Source: Hominilimicola fabiformis
Lineage (GTDB): Bacteria > Bacillota > Clostridia > UBA1381
DNA length: 45,591 nt
Assembly: GCF_020687385.1 (NCBI RefSeq)
Contig: NZ_JAJEQM010000020.1
Span: 1 to 45,591 of the forward strand
Direction of reading: 5' to 3'
Shown in pieces: positions 1-9,479 of the stretch. The notes under the pieces are model-generated. The model was not told the DNA's origin, searched no databases, and worked only from the letters and a program-made list of their open reading frames with translations. The position numbers and the translations under genes were made by a program. Each line of letters opens with the position of its first letter. The first letter of the stretch is position 1.

Positions 1-12
1 GGCTGCATAAAA

Positions 13-45
13 ATAGCGTAGCAGTCGTTAAAACTACTACGCTAT
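13..45 (-). terminator. Hairpin, possible terminator (minus)
   Basis: An inverted repeat (TAGCGTAGCAGT / ACTACTACGCTA, one mismatch) is followed on the minus strand by T5. It lies beyond the valS terminator with no gene between, so it may belong to a relic element or to a gene outside the window. Confidence 0.35.
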
Positions 46-49
46 AAAA

Positions 50-71
50 AGTCTAACTTTTGGGGGTCACA
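50..71. repeat. IS3-family-like end sequence (relic)
   Basis: The reverse complement reads TGTGACCCCCAAAAGTTAGAC, which resembles the terminal inverted repeats I know from IS3/IS150-type elements of Bacillota. No transposase reading frame is visible in bases 1-170. A related sequence (GTCTGACTTTTGGGTGTC) occurs at 45469-45486. The IS assignment is from memory of the family, not from a search. Confidence 0.3.
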
Positions 72-135
72 TCAAAAAATGAATAAGCTCTTTTTTCACA
101 CTTTCTCCAATTTACCCGCTATTTCACAAACATAC

Positions 136-166
136 AAAAAGCAAGCCGAAAAATCGGCTTGCTTTT
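136..166 (-). terminator. valS intrinsic terminator
   Basis: AAGCAAGCCGA / TCGGCTTGCTT stem with a short T-rich loop, followed on the minus strand by T5. It begins about 5 bases after the valS stop codon. Confidence 0.85.
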
Positions 167-170
167 AGAA

Positions 171-2813
171 TTACATATTTTCCATTGACTTAATATTTTC
201 AAGGACTTTTTCAAGCATTTCTTTATACTTTTCGCCCTTAGCTTTTTCTTCGTCAACGACCTTTTGAGGTGCTTTTGAAACGAAACCGGCATTATTAAGT
301 TTGCCTTCTACACGTTTAATTTCGCCCTCAAGCTTTTTCTTTTCCGCATTAAGTCTTTCAAGTTCCTTTGTCTTATCAACAAGTTCATCAAGCGGCAAGA
401 ATACTTCCGCTGACGGAACAACCACGTTTACTGCATTATCGCTGATACCGCTCTTATCCGTCTGAACAACAGCCTCGCTTGCAGACGCAAGTTTTTCAAA
501 GAATGCTGTACCCTGTTTGAACACGTCAGTTTTATCAGTTACGATAATAACCTTTGCTTTCTTTGACGGCGGAACATTCATTTCAGCTCTTCTGTTTCTG
601 ATAGCACTGATTGACTGCATAATAAGTTCCATACTCTCAACGTCCTTAGGGAAGTTAAGTTTTTCGTCATATTCAGGCCACTCACTTATCATAATGCTTT
701 CGCCCTCATGAGGTAGATGCTGCCAAATTTCTTCAGTAATAAACGGCATAAACGGGTGAAGTAACTTCATTGTATTTGAAAGTACGTATGTCAATACATA
801 CTGCGCCGTCTTACCTGTCGGATTTTCCTTATCGAACAATCTCGGCTTTACAAGCTCGATATACCAGTCACAGAAGTTCTCCCAAATGAAATCGTACAAG
901 TTTGAAAGTGCGATACCAAGTTCAAACTTATCAAGATTTTCAGTAACCGACTTAACAACGTCATTATACTTTGAAAGTATCCATTTATCCTCAAGCTGTA
1001 AATCGTTCAAATCAGGTAATTTATTTTCAGTTACATCAAGGTTCATAAGAGTAAATCTTGACGCATTCCAAATCTTATTTGCAAAGTTACGGCTCGCCTC
1101 AACACGTTCAATATAGAAACGCATATCGTTACCCGGTGCATTACCTGTTGCAAGAGTGAAACGCAATGCGTCCGCACCGTATTGGTCAACAATTTCAAGC
1201 GGATCGATACCGTTACCAAGCGACTTACTCATTTTTCTGCCCTGGCTGTCACGAACAAGACCGTGAATGAACACATGCTTAAACGGTACTTCACCTGTGT
1301 GTTCAAGTGCCGAGAACATCATTCTCATTACCCAGAACGGAATTATATCGTAACCCGTTACAAGCACGCTTGTCGGATAGAAGTAATCAAGTTCTTCTGT
1401 CTTATCAGGCCAGCCAAGTGTTGAGAACGGCCACAATGCCGATGAGAACCAAGTATCAAGAGTATCAGGGTCTTGACGCATTTCCTTGCCGCACTTAGGG
1501 CAAACTGCACTGTCCTCTTTTGTAACAACAATTTCGCCGCAATCGTCACAATAGAAAGCAGGTATTCTGTGTCCCCACCAAAGCTGACGTGAAATACACC
1601 AATCACGAATATTTTCAAGCCAGTGGAAATACACCTTTTCAAAATGTTCGGGAACAAACTGTGTATCGCCGTTCTTAACTGCATCAATAGCAGGCTGTGC
1701 AAGAGGCTTCATTTTTACAAACCACTGCTTTGAAACGATAGGCTCAACAGTTGTACCGCAACGGTAACACTGACCTACGTTATGGCTGTGATCCTCAACC
1801 TTTACAAGAAGTCCTTCGTCCTCAAGGTCCTTAATCATTGCCTTACGACACTCATATCTGTCCATACCCTCATACTTGCCGGCATATGAATTCATCGTTG
1901 CGTCATCATTCATAACCTTAATTTGTGCAAGGTTGTGACGTTGACCGACTTCAAAGTCGTTAGGGTCGTGTGCAGGAGTGATTTTAACACAACCTGTACC
2001 AAATTCTTTATCAACATATTCGTCCGCAATAACAGGAATTTCACGTCCGACAAGCGGAAGAACAAGCATTTTACCTACTAAATCCTTATATCTTTCATCC
2101 TCAGGATTAACCGCAACGGCTGTATCGCCAAACAATGTTTCCGGACGTGTTGTTGCGATTATAACGTAATCGTCACTATCCTTTATAGGATACTTGATGT
2201 GCCAGAAGTGACCTGCCTGCTCGGCGTGTTCAACTTCCGCATCAGAAAGAGCCGTTATACAATGCGGACACCAGTTTATAATTCTTGAGCCTTGATAAAT
2301 AAGTCCCTTATTATATAGATTTACGAATACTTCTTTAACCGCCTTACTGCAGCCCTCGTCCATAGTAAAACGTTCCCTGTCCCAGTCACATGAAGAACCG
2401 ATTTTCTTCAACTGATTTATAATTCTTCCGCCGTACTGCTTTTTCCAATCCCATACTCTTTCAAGGAACTTTTCACGTCCCAAATCGTAACGGGTAAGTC
2501 CTTCGTTTACGCGAAGATTTTCTTCAACCTTAATTTGTGTTGCTATACCGGCGTGGTCTGTACCCGGAATCCATAACGCACTGTAACCTTGCATTCTCTT
2601 GTATCTGATAAGAATATCCTGAAGTGTTTCGTCAAGTGCGTGTCCCATATGAAGTTGACCTGTTACATTTGGAGGCGGGATAACGATTGTAAAAGGTTTC
2701 TTGTTTTTATCCACTTCTGCGTGGAAATATCCCTTTTCTACCCACTCATTATACAGCTTATCCTCAAATTCAGCCGGATTATAATTTTTTGCTATATTCT
2801 TTGCATCTTCCAT
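171..2813 (-). CDS. valS: Valine--tRNA ligase
   Basis: Class I aminoacyl-tRNA synthetase charging tRNA-Val in the cytoplasm, with an editing domain that removes mischarged threonine. The 880-residue length is normal. HIGH motif is HMGH at residues 55-58, KMSKS is at 527-531, and a zinc knuckle (C422, C425, C438, C441) sits in the inserted region. The CP1 editing domain lies at about 200-350, the anticodon-binding domain at about 610-760, and a Lys/Glu-rich coiled-coil arm covers the last ~70 residues, all as expected for ValRS. The ATG has an AAAAGGAG ribosome site at 2823-2830. It follows a small membrane-protein gene by 21 bases. I see no T-box between the two genes, so if one exists it is not where it would usually be. 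Confidence 0.97.
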   Translation of the reverse strand: MEDAKNIAKNYNPAEFEDKLYNEWVEKGYFHAEVDKNKKPFTIVIPPPNVTGQLHMGHALDETLQDILIRYKRMQGYSALWIPGTDHAGIATQIKVEENLRVNEGLTRYDLGREKFLERVWDWKKQYGGRIINQLKKIGSSCDWDRERFTMDEGCSKAVKEVFVNLYNKGLIYQGSRIINWCPHCITALSDAEVEHAEQAGHFWHIKYPIKDSDDYVIIATTRPETLFGDTAVAVNPEDERYKDLVGKMLVLPLVGREIPVIADEYVDKEFGTGCVKITPAHDPNDFEVGQRHNLAQIKVMNDDATMNSYAGKYEGMDRYECRKAMIKDLEDEGLLVKVEDHSHNVGQCYRCGTTVEPIVSKQWFVKMKPLAQPAIDAVKNGDTQFVPEHFEKVYFHWLENIRDWCISRQLWWGHRIPAFYCDDCGEIVVTKEDSAVCPKCGKEMRQDPDTLDTWFSSALWPFSTLGWPDKTEELDYFYPTSVLVTGYDIIPFWVMRMMFSALEHTGEVPFKHVFIHGLVRDSQGRKMSKSLGNGIDPLEIVDQYGADALRFTLATGNAPGNDMRFYIERVEASRNFANKIWNASRFTLMNLDVTENKLPDLNDLQLEDKWILSKYNDVVKSVTENLDKFELGIALSNLYDFIWENFCDWYIELVKPRLFDKENPTGKTAQYVLTYVLSNTMKLLHPFMPFITEEIWQHLPHEGESIMISEWPEYDEKLNFPKDVESMELIMQSISAIRNRRAEMNVPPSKKAKVIIVTDKTDVFKQGTAFFEKLASASEAVVQTDKSGISDNAVNVVVPSAEVFLPLDELVDKTKELERLNAEKKKLEGEIKRVEGKLNNAGFVSKAPQKVVDEEKAKGEKYKEMLEKVLENIKSMENM

Positions 2814-2834
2814 TTATACTAACTCCTTTTAATT

Positions 2835-3020
2835 TTATCTTCCTAATATAAATACCGCCATAAAGGCAATTACCGCTAAAGCAAGTGCAATGTATTTGAC
2901 TCGCAGAACCAACCCTTGGGTCGGCTCTTTTTTGAAAACTTTTTCAAGTATCAGTTCAGCTTTGAAAGTAAGAACTATCGCTATAAGACCGATAATAAAA
3001 GCCGTTATTTTAATAATCAA
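2835..3020 (-). CDS. Small two-helix membrane protein, unknown
   Basis: 61 residues with two hydrophobic segments (about 3-24 and 41-59) joined by a basic, proline-containing loop (KKEPTQG), so it is probably a helical-hairpin inner-membrane protein. The start is a TTG codon at 3018-3020 preceded by AAAGGGTG. It lies 21 bases upstream of valS on the same strand, so the two are probably co-transcribed. I do not recognise the family and propose no function. The plausible hydrophobic pattern and tight spacing argue that it is real. Confidence 0.6.
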   Translation of the reverse strand: MIIKITAFIIGLIAIVLTFKAELILEKVFKKEPTQGLVLRVKYIALALAVIAFMAVFILGR

Positions 3021-3231
3021 AAATACTCACACCCTTTCAATTTATACTCAGAAGAAAAAATACTCCATTTAATTATTATCGCATTTTAATGTATTTTTGT
3101 CAAGGTCAAACTTGTATAATATAAGAAAATATGTAGCATAATTAATTAGTAAGCATAAAAGCGGACATATCCGAATAAATATAACTTGATGATAAAGAGC
3201 ATTTAATTACAGCAGAGGAGGTTTTCTACAC

Positions 3232-3870
3232 ATGGATAACAACTTATCAAACAATCAGGCAATAATCATAGGAACTATTGAGGACGAATTTGTATTCAAC
3301 CACGAAATTTACGCCGAAAAATTCTATACATTTACCGTTAAAGTACCTCGTTTAAGCGGTGCGTCGGATAATGTCAGAGTTATGGTATCTGAAAGACTTA
3401 TAATGGACGGTGAATACTGTATCGGCGATATGATTGAGGTGACAGGTCAATTCCGTTCCTATAACAGTTACGAAAGCGGTGACAATCGTCTTGTTCTTAC
3501 GGTGTTTGCAAAAGACATCTGCCACTTTGACGAAGAAGAAAGCAAAAATCCAAACACACTTTTCCTAAACGGATTTATCTGTAAAGAACCCGTTTACCGC
3601 ACAACTCCGTTCGGTCGTGAAATTACGGATATTCTGCTTGCGGTAAACAGAAGTTACAACAAATCCGACTACATACCGATTATTGCATGGGGACGCAATG
3701 CTCGCTTTGCAAAAAATCTTCACGTCGGCGATAACGTAAAAATATGGGGACGTATTCAGTCACGAACATATCAAAAACGTATCAGCGAAGAAGAAACAAT
3801 CACCAAAACCGCATACGAGGTATCTATCAATCGTATGGAGCTTGTTGAAAAAGAAGAAAAAGAGGAATAA
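3232..3870 (+). CDS. Single-stranded DNA-binding protein-like, two OB folds
   Basis: 212 residues holding two consecutive SSB-like OB folds: residues about 5-98 and about 108-203. Both halves show the SSB pattern of a beta-barrel ending in a strand with G-D-x-V/I-x-V/I-x-G (GDMIEVTG; GDNVKIWG). Ordinary SSB has one OB fold and an acidic DDDIPF tip. Here the tail ends EKEEKEE without the canonical tip, so it is more likely an accessory ssDNA-binding protein than the main replicative SSB. AGAGGAGG lies 11 bases before the ATG. It is a monocistron read divergently from the valS pair and ends in a shared bidirectional terminator. Confidence 0.75.
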   Translation: MDNNLSNNQAIIIGTIEDEFVFNHEIYAEKFYTFTVKVPRLSGASDNVRVMVSERLIMDGEYCIGDMIEVTGQFRSYNSYESGDNRLVLTVFAKDICHFDEEESKNPNTLFLNGFICKEPVYRTTPFGREITDILLAVNRSYNKSDYIPIIAWGRNARFAKNLHVGDNVKIWGRIQSRTYQKRISEEETITKTAYEVSINRMELVEKEEKEE

Positions 3871-3907
3871 AAACAAAGAGCAGACAAAAAAGTCTGCTCT
3901 TTGTTTT
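3871..3907. terminator. Bidirectional terminator between SSB-like gene and asnB
   Basis: Perfect 12-bp stem CAAAGAGCAGAC / GTCTGCTCTTTG with an A-run before and T-run after, so it can act on both converging transcripts. It touches the asnB stop codon. Confidence 0.9.
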
Positions 3908-5760
3908 TACAGTATTCTCACTTTATAATCTCTAAGCAAATAATTCATCTGCACAATATATCCTATAAACTGCGGTCCTGCCATAAGCTGACCGAAAAAC
4001 GGCTTACCGTAATCTGACGAACCGCCGTCCAAAAGTGACATTAATTTAGTTTTATCGCAAAGTGCCAAAATAGGTGCATTCGGATCGGATATAATACCGT
4101 CAAGCAACGTCTTAACCGCCTCCTCATAATGCGGATTATGCGTTTTCGGATACGGACTTTTACGTCTTAGACGTACATCTTCAGGCAAGATTCCCTTTGC
4201 CGCTTCACGCAATACATTTTTAGAAACATTGTCACGATTTTTCATTTCCCAAGGTATATTCCAAACGTACTCGACAAGTCTATGGTCGCAGAACGGCACA
4301 CGCACTTCCAGTCCGCTTGCCATACTCATTCTGTCCTTTCTGTCAAGCAAATTCGTCATAAACCAATTTATATTCAGATACGAAATTTCACGTCTGCGTT
4401 TTTCCTCATCATTATCGCCGTCAAAAATCGGCACTTCCGCAATACTTTCTTCATATCGCATACGCGAATAATTGTCTATATCCAAAGTTTCACGAACACT
4501 GTCAAGCAAAATATTATTTCTTATCGACAAATCATAGCACCATGGGAAACCGTGTGTTTCAAACGCTTTCTTCTCCCTAAACCATGGATAACCGCCGAAT
4601 ATTTCGTCCGAACATTCGCCGGAAAGCACAACTGTATGATTTTTCTTCACCTCACGACAGAAATACAGCAGTGACGCGTCTACGTCTGCCATACCCGGTA
4701 AATCTTTCGCCAAAAGTGCCTCCTCCAAAAGCTCCGTAAGCACGTTATTCGGGCAAACAAGATATGTATGGTTTGTATTAAATGCCTCCACCATTCTCGG
4801 CACCCATTTCGTATCACTGTCCGGCTGAAAATGCGACGCTTTGAAATACTTATTATTATCCTCGTAATCAAACGAATACGTTGAAATTCTTTCGCCTTTT
4901 TTCTTCATTTCCATAGCACCGATTGCGGTTATAATACTCGAATCAAGTCCGCCCGACAGAAATGTTGCAATAGGCACATCTGAAATAAGCTGTCTTTTCA
5001 CCGAATCATACACAAGCGAACGCACCTTTTCTATCGTTTCCTCGTAACTGTCTTTATGCTCACCGCTCACAAGCGACCAATATTTCTTTATTGTCATTCC
5101 GTGACGGTTGATTATCATATATCTTGCCGGTCGAAGTTCTCTTACATCTTTGAACACACCGACACCCTGTGTTCTTGCGGGACTTAGCGCAAACAGTTCA
5201 CAAAGTCCCGTTTTATCAAGCACTGCCGATACGTCCGGATATTCAAACAGTGATTTCAGTTCGGACGCAAACACCGTCACATCATTTTTCTGTGTATAGA
5301 AAAACGGTTTTACGCCGAATCTGTCACGACAAGCAAAAATTCTTTGTCGCATAGAATCCCAGATAACAAACGCATATATGCCGTTCAGCATTTCGGCACA
5401 TTTTTCGCCGTAATGTATGTAGGCATACAATAGCACCTCCGTATCCGATGCAGTGGTAAATTCGTATCCGTGAGATTTCAAATCGTTTCTTATGTCGTTC
5501 GTGTTATAAAGTTCACCGTTATATGTAATCACAAATTCGTGTCCCTCGACTGTACGTTTCATCGGCTGAAGTCCGTTTTCAACGTCTATAACCGCCAAAC
5601 GGCTATGAGCAAACACTGCGTGTTCGCCAACCCATTCTCCCCAAGAGTCCGGACCTCTGTGACGCAGTTTTTCTGCCATACGGTGAGCAACAGCAAGATT
5701 TTCTCGTTCGTTCTTGACAAGGTTTGTCTTAAAATTTATAAATCCGCATATTCCGCACAT
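3907..5760 (-). CDS. asnB: Asparagine synthetase (glutamine-hydrolysing)
   Basis: ATP-dependent amidation of aspartate with glutamine as nitrogen donor. 617 residues, the normal size of AsnB. It starts MCGICG, so Cys2 becomes the N-terminal nucleophile of the class II glutaminase domain (about 1-215, with RHRGPDS-like and YNGELYN motifs). The synthetase domain follows, with the PPi-loop SGGLDSS near residue 268 and the SGECSDEIFGGYPWF segment. The C-terminal half has the typical VRVPFCDHRLVEYVWN stretch. It is alone after the eutP terminator, with only an ~85-base upstream spacer to hold its promoter. Confidence 0.96.
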   Translation of the reverse strand: MCGICGFINFKTNLVKNERENLAVAHRMAEKLRHRGPDSWGEWVGEHAVFAHSRLAVIDVENGLQPMKRTVEGHEFVITYNGELYNTNDIRNDLKSHGYEFTTASDTEVLLYAYIHYGEKCAEMLNGIYAFVIWDSMRQRIFACRDRFGVKPFFYTQKNDVTVFASELKSLFEYPDVSAVLDKTGLCELFALSPARTQGVGVFKDVRELRPARYMIINRHGMTIKKYWSLVSGEHKDSYEETIEKVRSLVYDSVKRQLISDVPIATFLSGGLDSSIITAIGAMEMKKKGERISTYSFDYEDNNKYFKASHFQPDSDTKWVPRMVEAFNTNHTYLVCPNNVLTELLEEALLAKDLPGMADVDASLLYFCREVKKNHTVVLSGECSDEIFGGYPWFREKKAFETHGFPWCYDLSIRNNILLDSVRETLDIDNYSRMRYEESIAEVPIFDGDNDEEKRRREISYLNINWFMTNLLDRKDRMSMASGLEVRVPFCDHRLVEYVWNIPWEMKNRDNVSKNVLREAAKGILPEDVRLRRKSPYPKTHNPHYEEAVKTLLDGIISDPNAPILALCDKTKLMSLLDGGSSDYGKPFFGQLMAGPQFIGYIVQMNYLLRDYKVRIL

Positions 5761-5825
5761 ATCCTCTGCCTCCCATTCGATATTATGCTATATCATATGC
5801 AAATTGCAAAATTTTGTGCAAGAAA

Positions 5826-5852
5826 AAACAGATAGACATTTTCGTCTATCTG
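5826..5852 (-). terminator. Terminator of eutS-eutP unit
   Basis: CAGATAGAC / GTCTATCTG stem followed by T6 on the minus strand. The stem overlaps the eutP stop codon (5846-5848), an economical arrangement. Confidence 0.85.
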
Positions 5853-6313
5853 CTCATTTCTTCTTCGTCCCACGGCAATACATCGCCGTCCTCACGCAAA
5901 TAATCAATTATTTTCCAAACGCCCTCACCCGTTTTTGAATCAACTCTGAAAATCGTTTCGCAACCGGCAAGTCTTAACCAGCTTTCCGCTCTGTCGGGAT
6001 CGGCACCGTCACTGTTTATCTGTGTAACTATTCCGATAACAGGTCTGTTACAAAGCGGTGTTACGCATGGCGGATACAATGAATACGGCTCTCTCGAACT
6101 CATCAAAAGTCCCACAACGTCCGCCTCAAACGTATACATTGCAATCGCATTTCCCAAGTTTTTGGTTTGTATGTACTCACCAGGCGTATCGATTATAACA
6201 TCAAATCTGTTGACATACTGCGTCTTATGGTAATGTATTTTTTCGCCTTTAAGTGCCTGTGTAAGCGTGGTTTTACCGCACTCACTTCTACCGATAAGTA
6301 TTATCTTCTTCAT
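5846..6313 (-). CDS. eutP: EutP/PduV-type small GTPase
   Basis: About 155 residues. P-loop GRSECGKTT near the N terminus, a DTPGEY switch-II motif, and a T-Q-I-N/D-like base-specificity region (IVTQINSDGAD) identify the Ras-like EutP/PduV family that accompanies bacterial microcompartments. The biochemical role in the family is poorly defined; positioning of compartments and acetate-kinase activity have both been proposed. I start it at the ATG at 6313, whose bases overlap the eutS stop (ATGA, translational coupling); a TTG six codons upstream is less likely. It lies more than 25 kb from the main BMC operon. Confidence 0.88.
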   Translation of the reverse strand: MKKIILIGRSECGKTTLTQALKGEKIHYHKTQYVNRFDVIIDTPGEYIQTKNLGNAIAMYTFEADVVGLLMSSREPYSLYPPCVTPLCNRPVIGIVTQINSDGADPDRAESWLRLAGCETIFRVDSKTGEGVWKIIDYLREDGDVLPWDEEEMSR

Positions 6314-6687
6314 GTTTTTGTTATCTCGCAAACAGTAAATTTAAGAGTTCTTTCGGCATAGTCCATAATTGCACGAAGTGACGTTTCAACGTCCGCAACC
6401 ATACCGGTAATTATAAGCGTACCGCTGAAACGGTCAACAAAGCTTAAATCAACATTTGATGTTTTTGTAGCCAAGTCTGCCGCTATAATCGCCGTTTCCG
6501 CAGGACTCATTGTAAGTATTCCTATTGCACTTCTTCCGAAGTCAATTTCGGGATTAAGTCCAAGCTTCGTGTATAAAATAGGGTCGGGACTTGCGATAAC
6601 GTGTGCAAGGGTAATTTGTTTACCCGGTACAAGTTCCTGTATAATTCTCAATTTATCGTCTGTCGATAAAATATCTTTCAATTCCAC
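6310..6687 (-). CDS. eutS: BMC shell protein, EutS/PduU type
   Basis: 125 residues, a circularly permuted BMC-domain shell hexamer subunit. The N-terminal stretch with ELVPGKQITLAHVIASP is the family hallmark (the segment that forms the beta-barrel cap), followed by the permuted BMC core with SAIGILTMSPAETAIIAADLA. The start is GTG (6685-6687) with AAGGAAG at 6697-6703. Its only partner here is eutP, so this shell tile is expressed apart from the other shell genes at 31.7-36.2 kb. It probably contributes to the same compartment (inference). Confidence 0.9.
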   Translation of the reverse strand: MELKDILSTDDKLRIIQELVPGKQITLAHVIASPDPILYTKLGLNPEIDFGRSAIGILTMSPAETAIIAADLATKTSNVDLSFVDRFSGTLIITGMVADVETSLRAIMDYAERTLKFTVCEITKT

Positions 6688-6756
6688 TGCCGTATCTTCC
6701 TTTCCGACAAATTCTTATTTTATTATATCACACTTTCTTTGAAAATTCCAGTCCTT

Positions 6757-7212
6757 TTAGAAAAACGTCCAAAATCCCAAAAATCCGAGTATGAAACTGT
6801 TTAAAATAAGCTGTAATACGAACAAAATCGGTATACCGACCGAAAATTTCTTTTTCAGCGTCTTGTGACGGAACACATTCATACCGATAATACCGCCTGT
6901 CGCACCGCCGAAAAAGCATACTTTCATCAATTTACTTTCTTTTATTCTTCTCTGTTTTCTCTTTGCATTTGATTTATCCGCACCGAACAGTGCGAATGCC
7001 CATATATTCATCAAAAGCAAGTATATTGCAATACCGAAAAACAAATATTTATTAGCCGTATCGTTGCTGAAAAGCTTTATCGCATTCGGCCATGGCAGAC
7101 TTTGAAACCAATCTGCCAACATTCCGAACAGCTTTTGCAGCCCCTCAAGCAATGCACGAAAACCTATATAAATATACTGTCCGGCGGTTTGCAATGCCTC
7201 ATGTATATCCAA
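6757..7212 (-). CDS. DUF1294 family membrane protein
   Basis: 151 residues. The C-terminal half has the DUF1294 pattern: a helix with N-I-W-A-F-x-L-F, D-K-x-x-A, a basic RRI-x-E-x-x-L segment, G-G-x-x-G-x-x-G-M, then FRHKT and F-x-x-G-I-P-I. Membrane segments lie at about 57-77, 97-112 and 124-148. An unusual N-terminal ~50 residues (amphipathic, aromatic) precede the DUF. The start is TTG at 7210-7212 with GGGAGAGGG upstream. Function of the family is unknown. It is separated from eutS by 69 bases without an obvious terminator. Confidence 0.75.
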   Translation of the reverse strand: MDIHEALQTAGQYIYIGFRALLEGLQKLFGMLADWFQSLPWPNAIKLFSNDTANKYLFFGIAIYLLLMNIWAFALFGADKSNAKRKQRRIKESKLMKVCFFGGATGGIIGMNVFRHKTLKKKFSVGIPILFVLQLILNSFILGFLGFWTFF

Positions 7213-7284
7213 TTAAACCCTCTCCCAAATTACATAGTTATTAATGTATTTTACAACAACTCTTTCATTTTTGCAACACCGTTT

Positions 7285-8396
7285 TTAATAACAATTATAA
7301 AGTCTTACCATTGTTGCAATAGCCTGTTCAACGGTGTAGTTGACTTTCGGAGCAAATTCAGTATCAGAAACTCCTTCCATAATCTTCATTGAATTCATAA
7401 TCGAAACAGACACTCTCGCCCAATCAGAAATTAATTTTCCATATCAAATGTCGTACCATTCGGCTCGACAATCGTCTTGTTTCCCAAAAATCCAGCCGTT
7501 CTGTAAAGAATAGCCGCCGCCTGTTCACGGGTAATATTATCATCGGGTGCAAAAGTTCCGTCGTCCATACCGTAAATTATCCCTGCACCCGACAAAAATT
7601 TAATTTTTTCATCATCACAATCGGAATATGAAACTTCGCTGATTTTATCTTCAAGCTGTCTTTCTGCGATAACATGCTTTATTGCGTCCTGTTGACCTTT
7701 TCTTGAGTCGGCAATCGGATTAAATTCCGTTGCGGTAAGACGATAAATCAAATCACAAAATTCTTTTCTTGTTATACTTCTTGTATATTCATTTGTAAAA
7801 TCTATCGGCAGTAAATTACAAGCCGCTGCCTTTTGCATTTCTTCTTTCGCCCAATCGCTCGCACCGTCTGATGAAAATATATTGTCTTCAGGCACAACCG
7901 CCACATCATCAGATGTAACATCACGCAAGTTATATCCTTCATATAAATATTTGGTTTGCAATATTGAATTTTCCGTATATAACGCATTTCTTGCATTTCC
8001 TATATACGGAAAATACCACAAATAATTTTCCTTAACCTCTCCGTGAGATTTGCTCGGTTCACCGTATCTTCCTACTAATATACCCGAATTTGCATTCACA
8101 ACATAAGATTTTGTTTTATCCTTGTTCCATAGCTTAATATAATAATAGCCGTTATTCGACTGCGGTAAAATCACAGGCTCATAGCCCTGAAAATTCCAAT
8201 ACACATTAAGCCACTGTTGTAAATCTTCCTGTTCAATATCCGCACATTTTCCGTTATCTCCCACTATAACCGCGCTTTGAATATCGGATATATCATTCAC
8301 TCCCAAAACGCTCTGAAAAGAAAACATTTCGGCAAATGCCGTTGTTGACATCATTGTCGCAAATATGATACCTATAATACAAAGCAATTTTTTCAT
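7285..8396 (-). pseudogene. SLH-domain surface protein, frameshifted in third SLH repeat
   Basis: An open frame of 321 residues runs 8396-7431: signal peptide (about 1-22, ending AFA), an unrecognised ~150-residue domain, then two SLH repeats (about 175-240 and 245-300, the second with GIIYGMDDGTFAPDDNITREQ). It stops just after TTFDMEN. In the other frame, directly on, the minus strand encodes LISDWARVSVSIMNSM, KIMEGVSDTEFAP and VEQAIATMVRLYN, ending at TAA 7285-7287. That is a good third SLH repeat. One extra A in the short A-run at about 7433-7437 would rejoin the frames as DMEKLISDWA. SLH domains usually come in threes to bind pyruvylated cell-wall polymer, so the break likely weakens anchoring. 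Mutation or sequence error cannot be told apart here. Confidence 0.75.
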
Positions 8397-8408
8397 AACT
8401 CTTCCCCC

Positions 8409-9398
8409 TTAACTGTTTGTCATTTTCATTATAATTTCACGAACTCCGTCACTGTCGTTTTTATAGGCTTTTTCGTACAGCTTATCAAGCATTTCCGCAA
8501 AATTTTCTATACTGCTGCCATTTACACGCAATATTTTTTTATAGCGTGTTTTTTGCGGTTGTTCAAAGTCAAAAAACAGTTTTTCGTGAAGTTTATCCCC
8601 TTTTCTCAGACCTGTAAACTCAATTTTTACATCTTTGTACGGCACTTTTCCACCGTCTTTTATAACTTTTTCCGCAACGTCAAGTATTCTCACCGCTCCG
8701 CCCATATCAAACACAAAAATTTCGCCGCCATTCGCAATCGTCATTGACATAAGAACAAGCTCAACTGCCTGCGGTATAGTCATAAAAAATCGCGTAACGT
8801 CCTTATCCGTCACCGTCACAACTCCGTTTTCGATTTGTTTTTTAAACAACGGAATAACAGAACCGTTGGAATTTAAAACATTTCCGAAACGCACCGCTGA
8901 AAACTTAGTGTGTTTTGATTTCAGCGACTTTTCATACACATACATTTCACAACAACGCTTACTTGCACCCATCACGCTTATCGGCTCAACCGCCTTATCC
9001 GTTGAAATAAGCACAAAATTGTCCGCGTTATATTTTTCGGCTAAATCGGCAACCATTTCTGTACCCTTTACATTGTTTTTGACAGCCTCCTCGGGACTAA
9101 GCTCCATAAAAGGAACGTGCTTATGTGCCGCCGCGTGAAATACAATATCGGGACGATATTTATTCATAATGCAGTCCATTTTCTCATAATCGCGAACAGA
9201 CGCAATTTCAACCGTCACCTTGTCGCCGACTTCACATTTTACACTGTACGCACCGTTTTCGTATATATCGACAATTACGATTTTTTCCGCATTGAGTTTT
9301 GACAGTGAACGCACTATTTCACTGCCGATTGAACCTCCGCCGCCAGTAACCATACAGACTTTGTCCTCTATATATGGCTGAACATCTTTTAAATCCAT
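8409..9398 (-). CDS. CapD/FlaA1-type nucleotide-sugar 4,6-dehydratase/epimerase
   Basis: 329-residue soluble SDR-family enzyme of polysaccharide biosynthesis. Near residue 18 is the NAD-binding glycine motif TGGGGSIGSE; then HAAAHKHVPFME, the STDKAVEPISVMGASKR block and the RFGNVLNSNGSVIPLF block, all hallmarks of CapD, FlaA1 and PseB. The active-site Tyr of ordinary SDRs is replaced by Met (MGASK), as in FlaA1-type UDP-GlcNAc dehydratases. The membrane domain of long CapD proteins is absent. It lies 12 bases upstream of the SLH gene, suggesting a shared role in cell-surface glycan or S-layer (inference). A terminator-like hairpin precedes it, so the pair may have its own promoter. Confidence 0.88.
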   Translation of the reverse strand: MDLKDVQPYIEDKVCMVTGGGGSIGSEIVRSLSKLNAEKIVIVDIYENGAYSVKCEVGDKVTVEIASVRDYEKMDCIMNKYRPDIVFHAAAHKHVPFMELSPEEAVKNNVKGTEMVADLAEKYNADNFVLISTDKAVEPISVMGASKRCCEMYVYEKSLKSKHTKFSAVRFGNVLNSNGSVIPLFKKQIENGVVTVTDKDVTRFFMTIPQAVELVLMSMTIANGGEIFVFDMGGAVRILDVAEKVIKDGGKVPYKDVKIEFTGLRKGDKLHEKLFFDFEQPQKTRYKKILRVNGSSIENFAEMLDKLYEKAYKNDSDGVREIIMKMTNS

Positions 9399-9416
9399 AA
9401 CAGTACCTTTCTTTTC

Positions 9417-9446
9417 AAAAAAGACTGTCCTACGACTGTCTTTTTG
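9417..9446 (-). terminator. Terminator between membrane protein and capD-like gene
   Basis: AAAAAGAC-A-GTC / GAC-A-GTCTTTTT hairpin with GTAG loop and a T6 run on the minus strand, about 35 bases after the 9480 stop codon and only ~20 bases before the next start. Confidence 0.7.
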
Positions 9447-9479
9447 ACAATAAACAAGCCACGGCTTGCCTACTTTATT

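Noticed and set aside
2814-2834. T-box for valS
   Set aside because: The gap is only 21 bases and no T-box stem or UGGNCC-like antiterminator is present.
2890-2935. Imperfect hairpin plus T6 on the plus strand within the small membrane-protein gene
   Set aside because: It reads as a terminator only in the antisense direction and the stem has two mismatches; no antisense transcript is evident.
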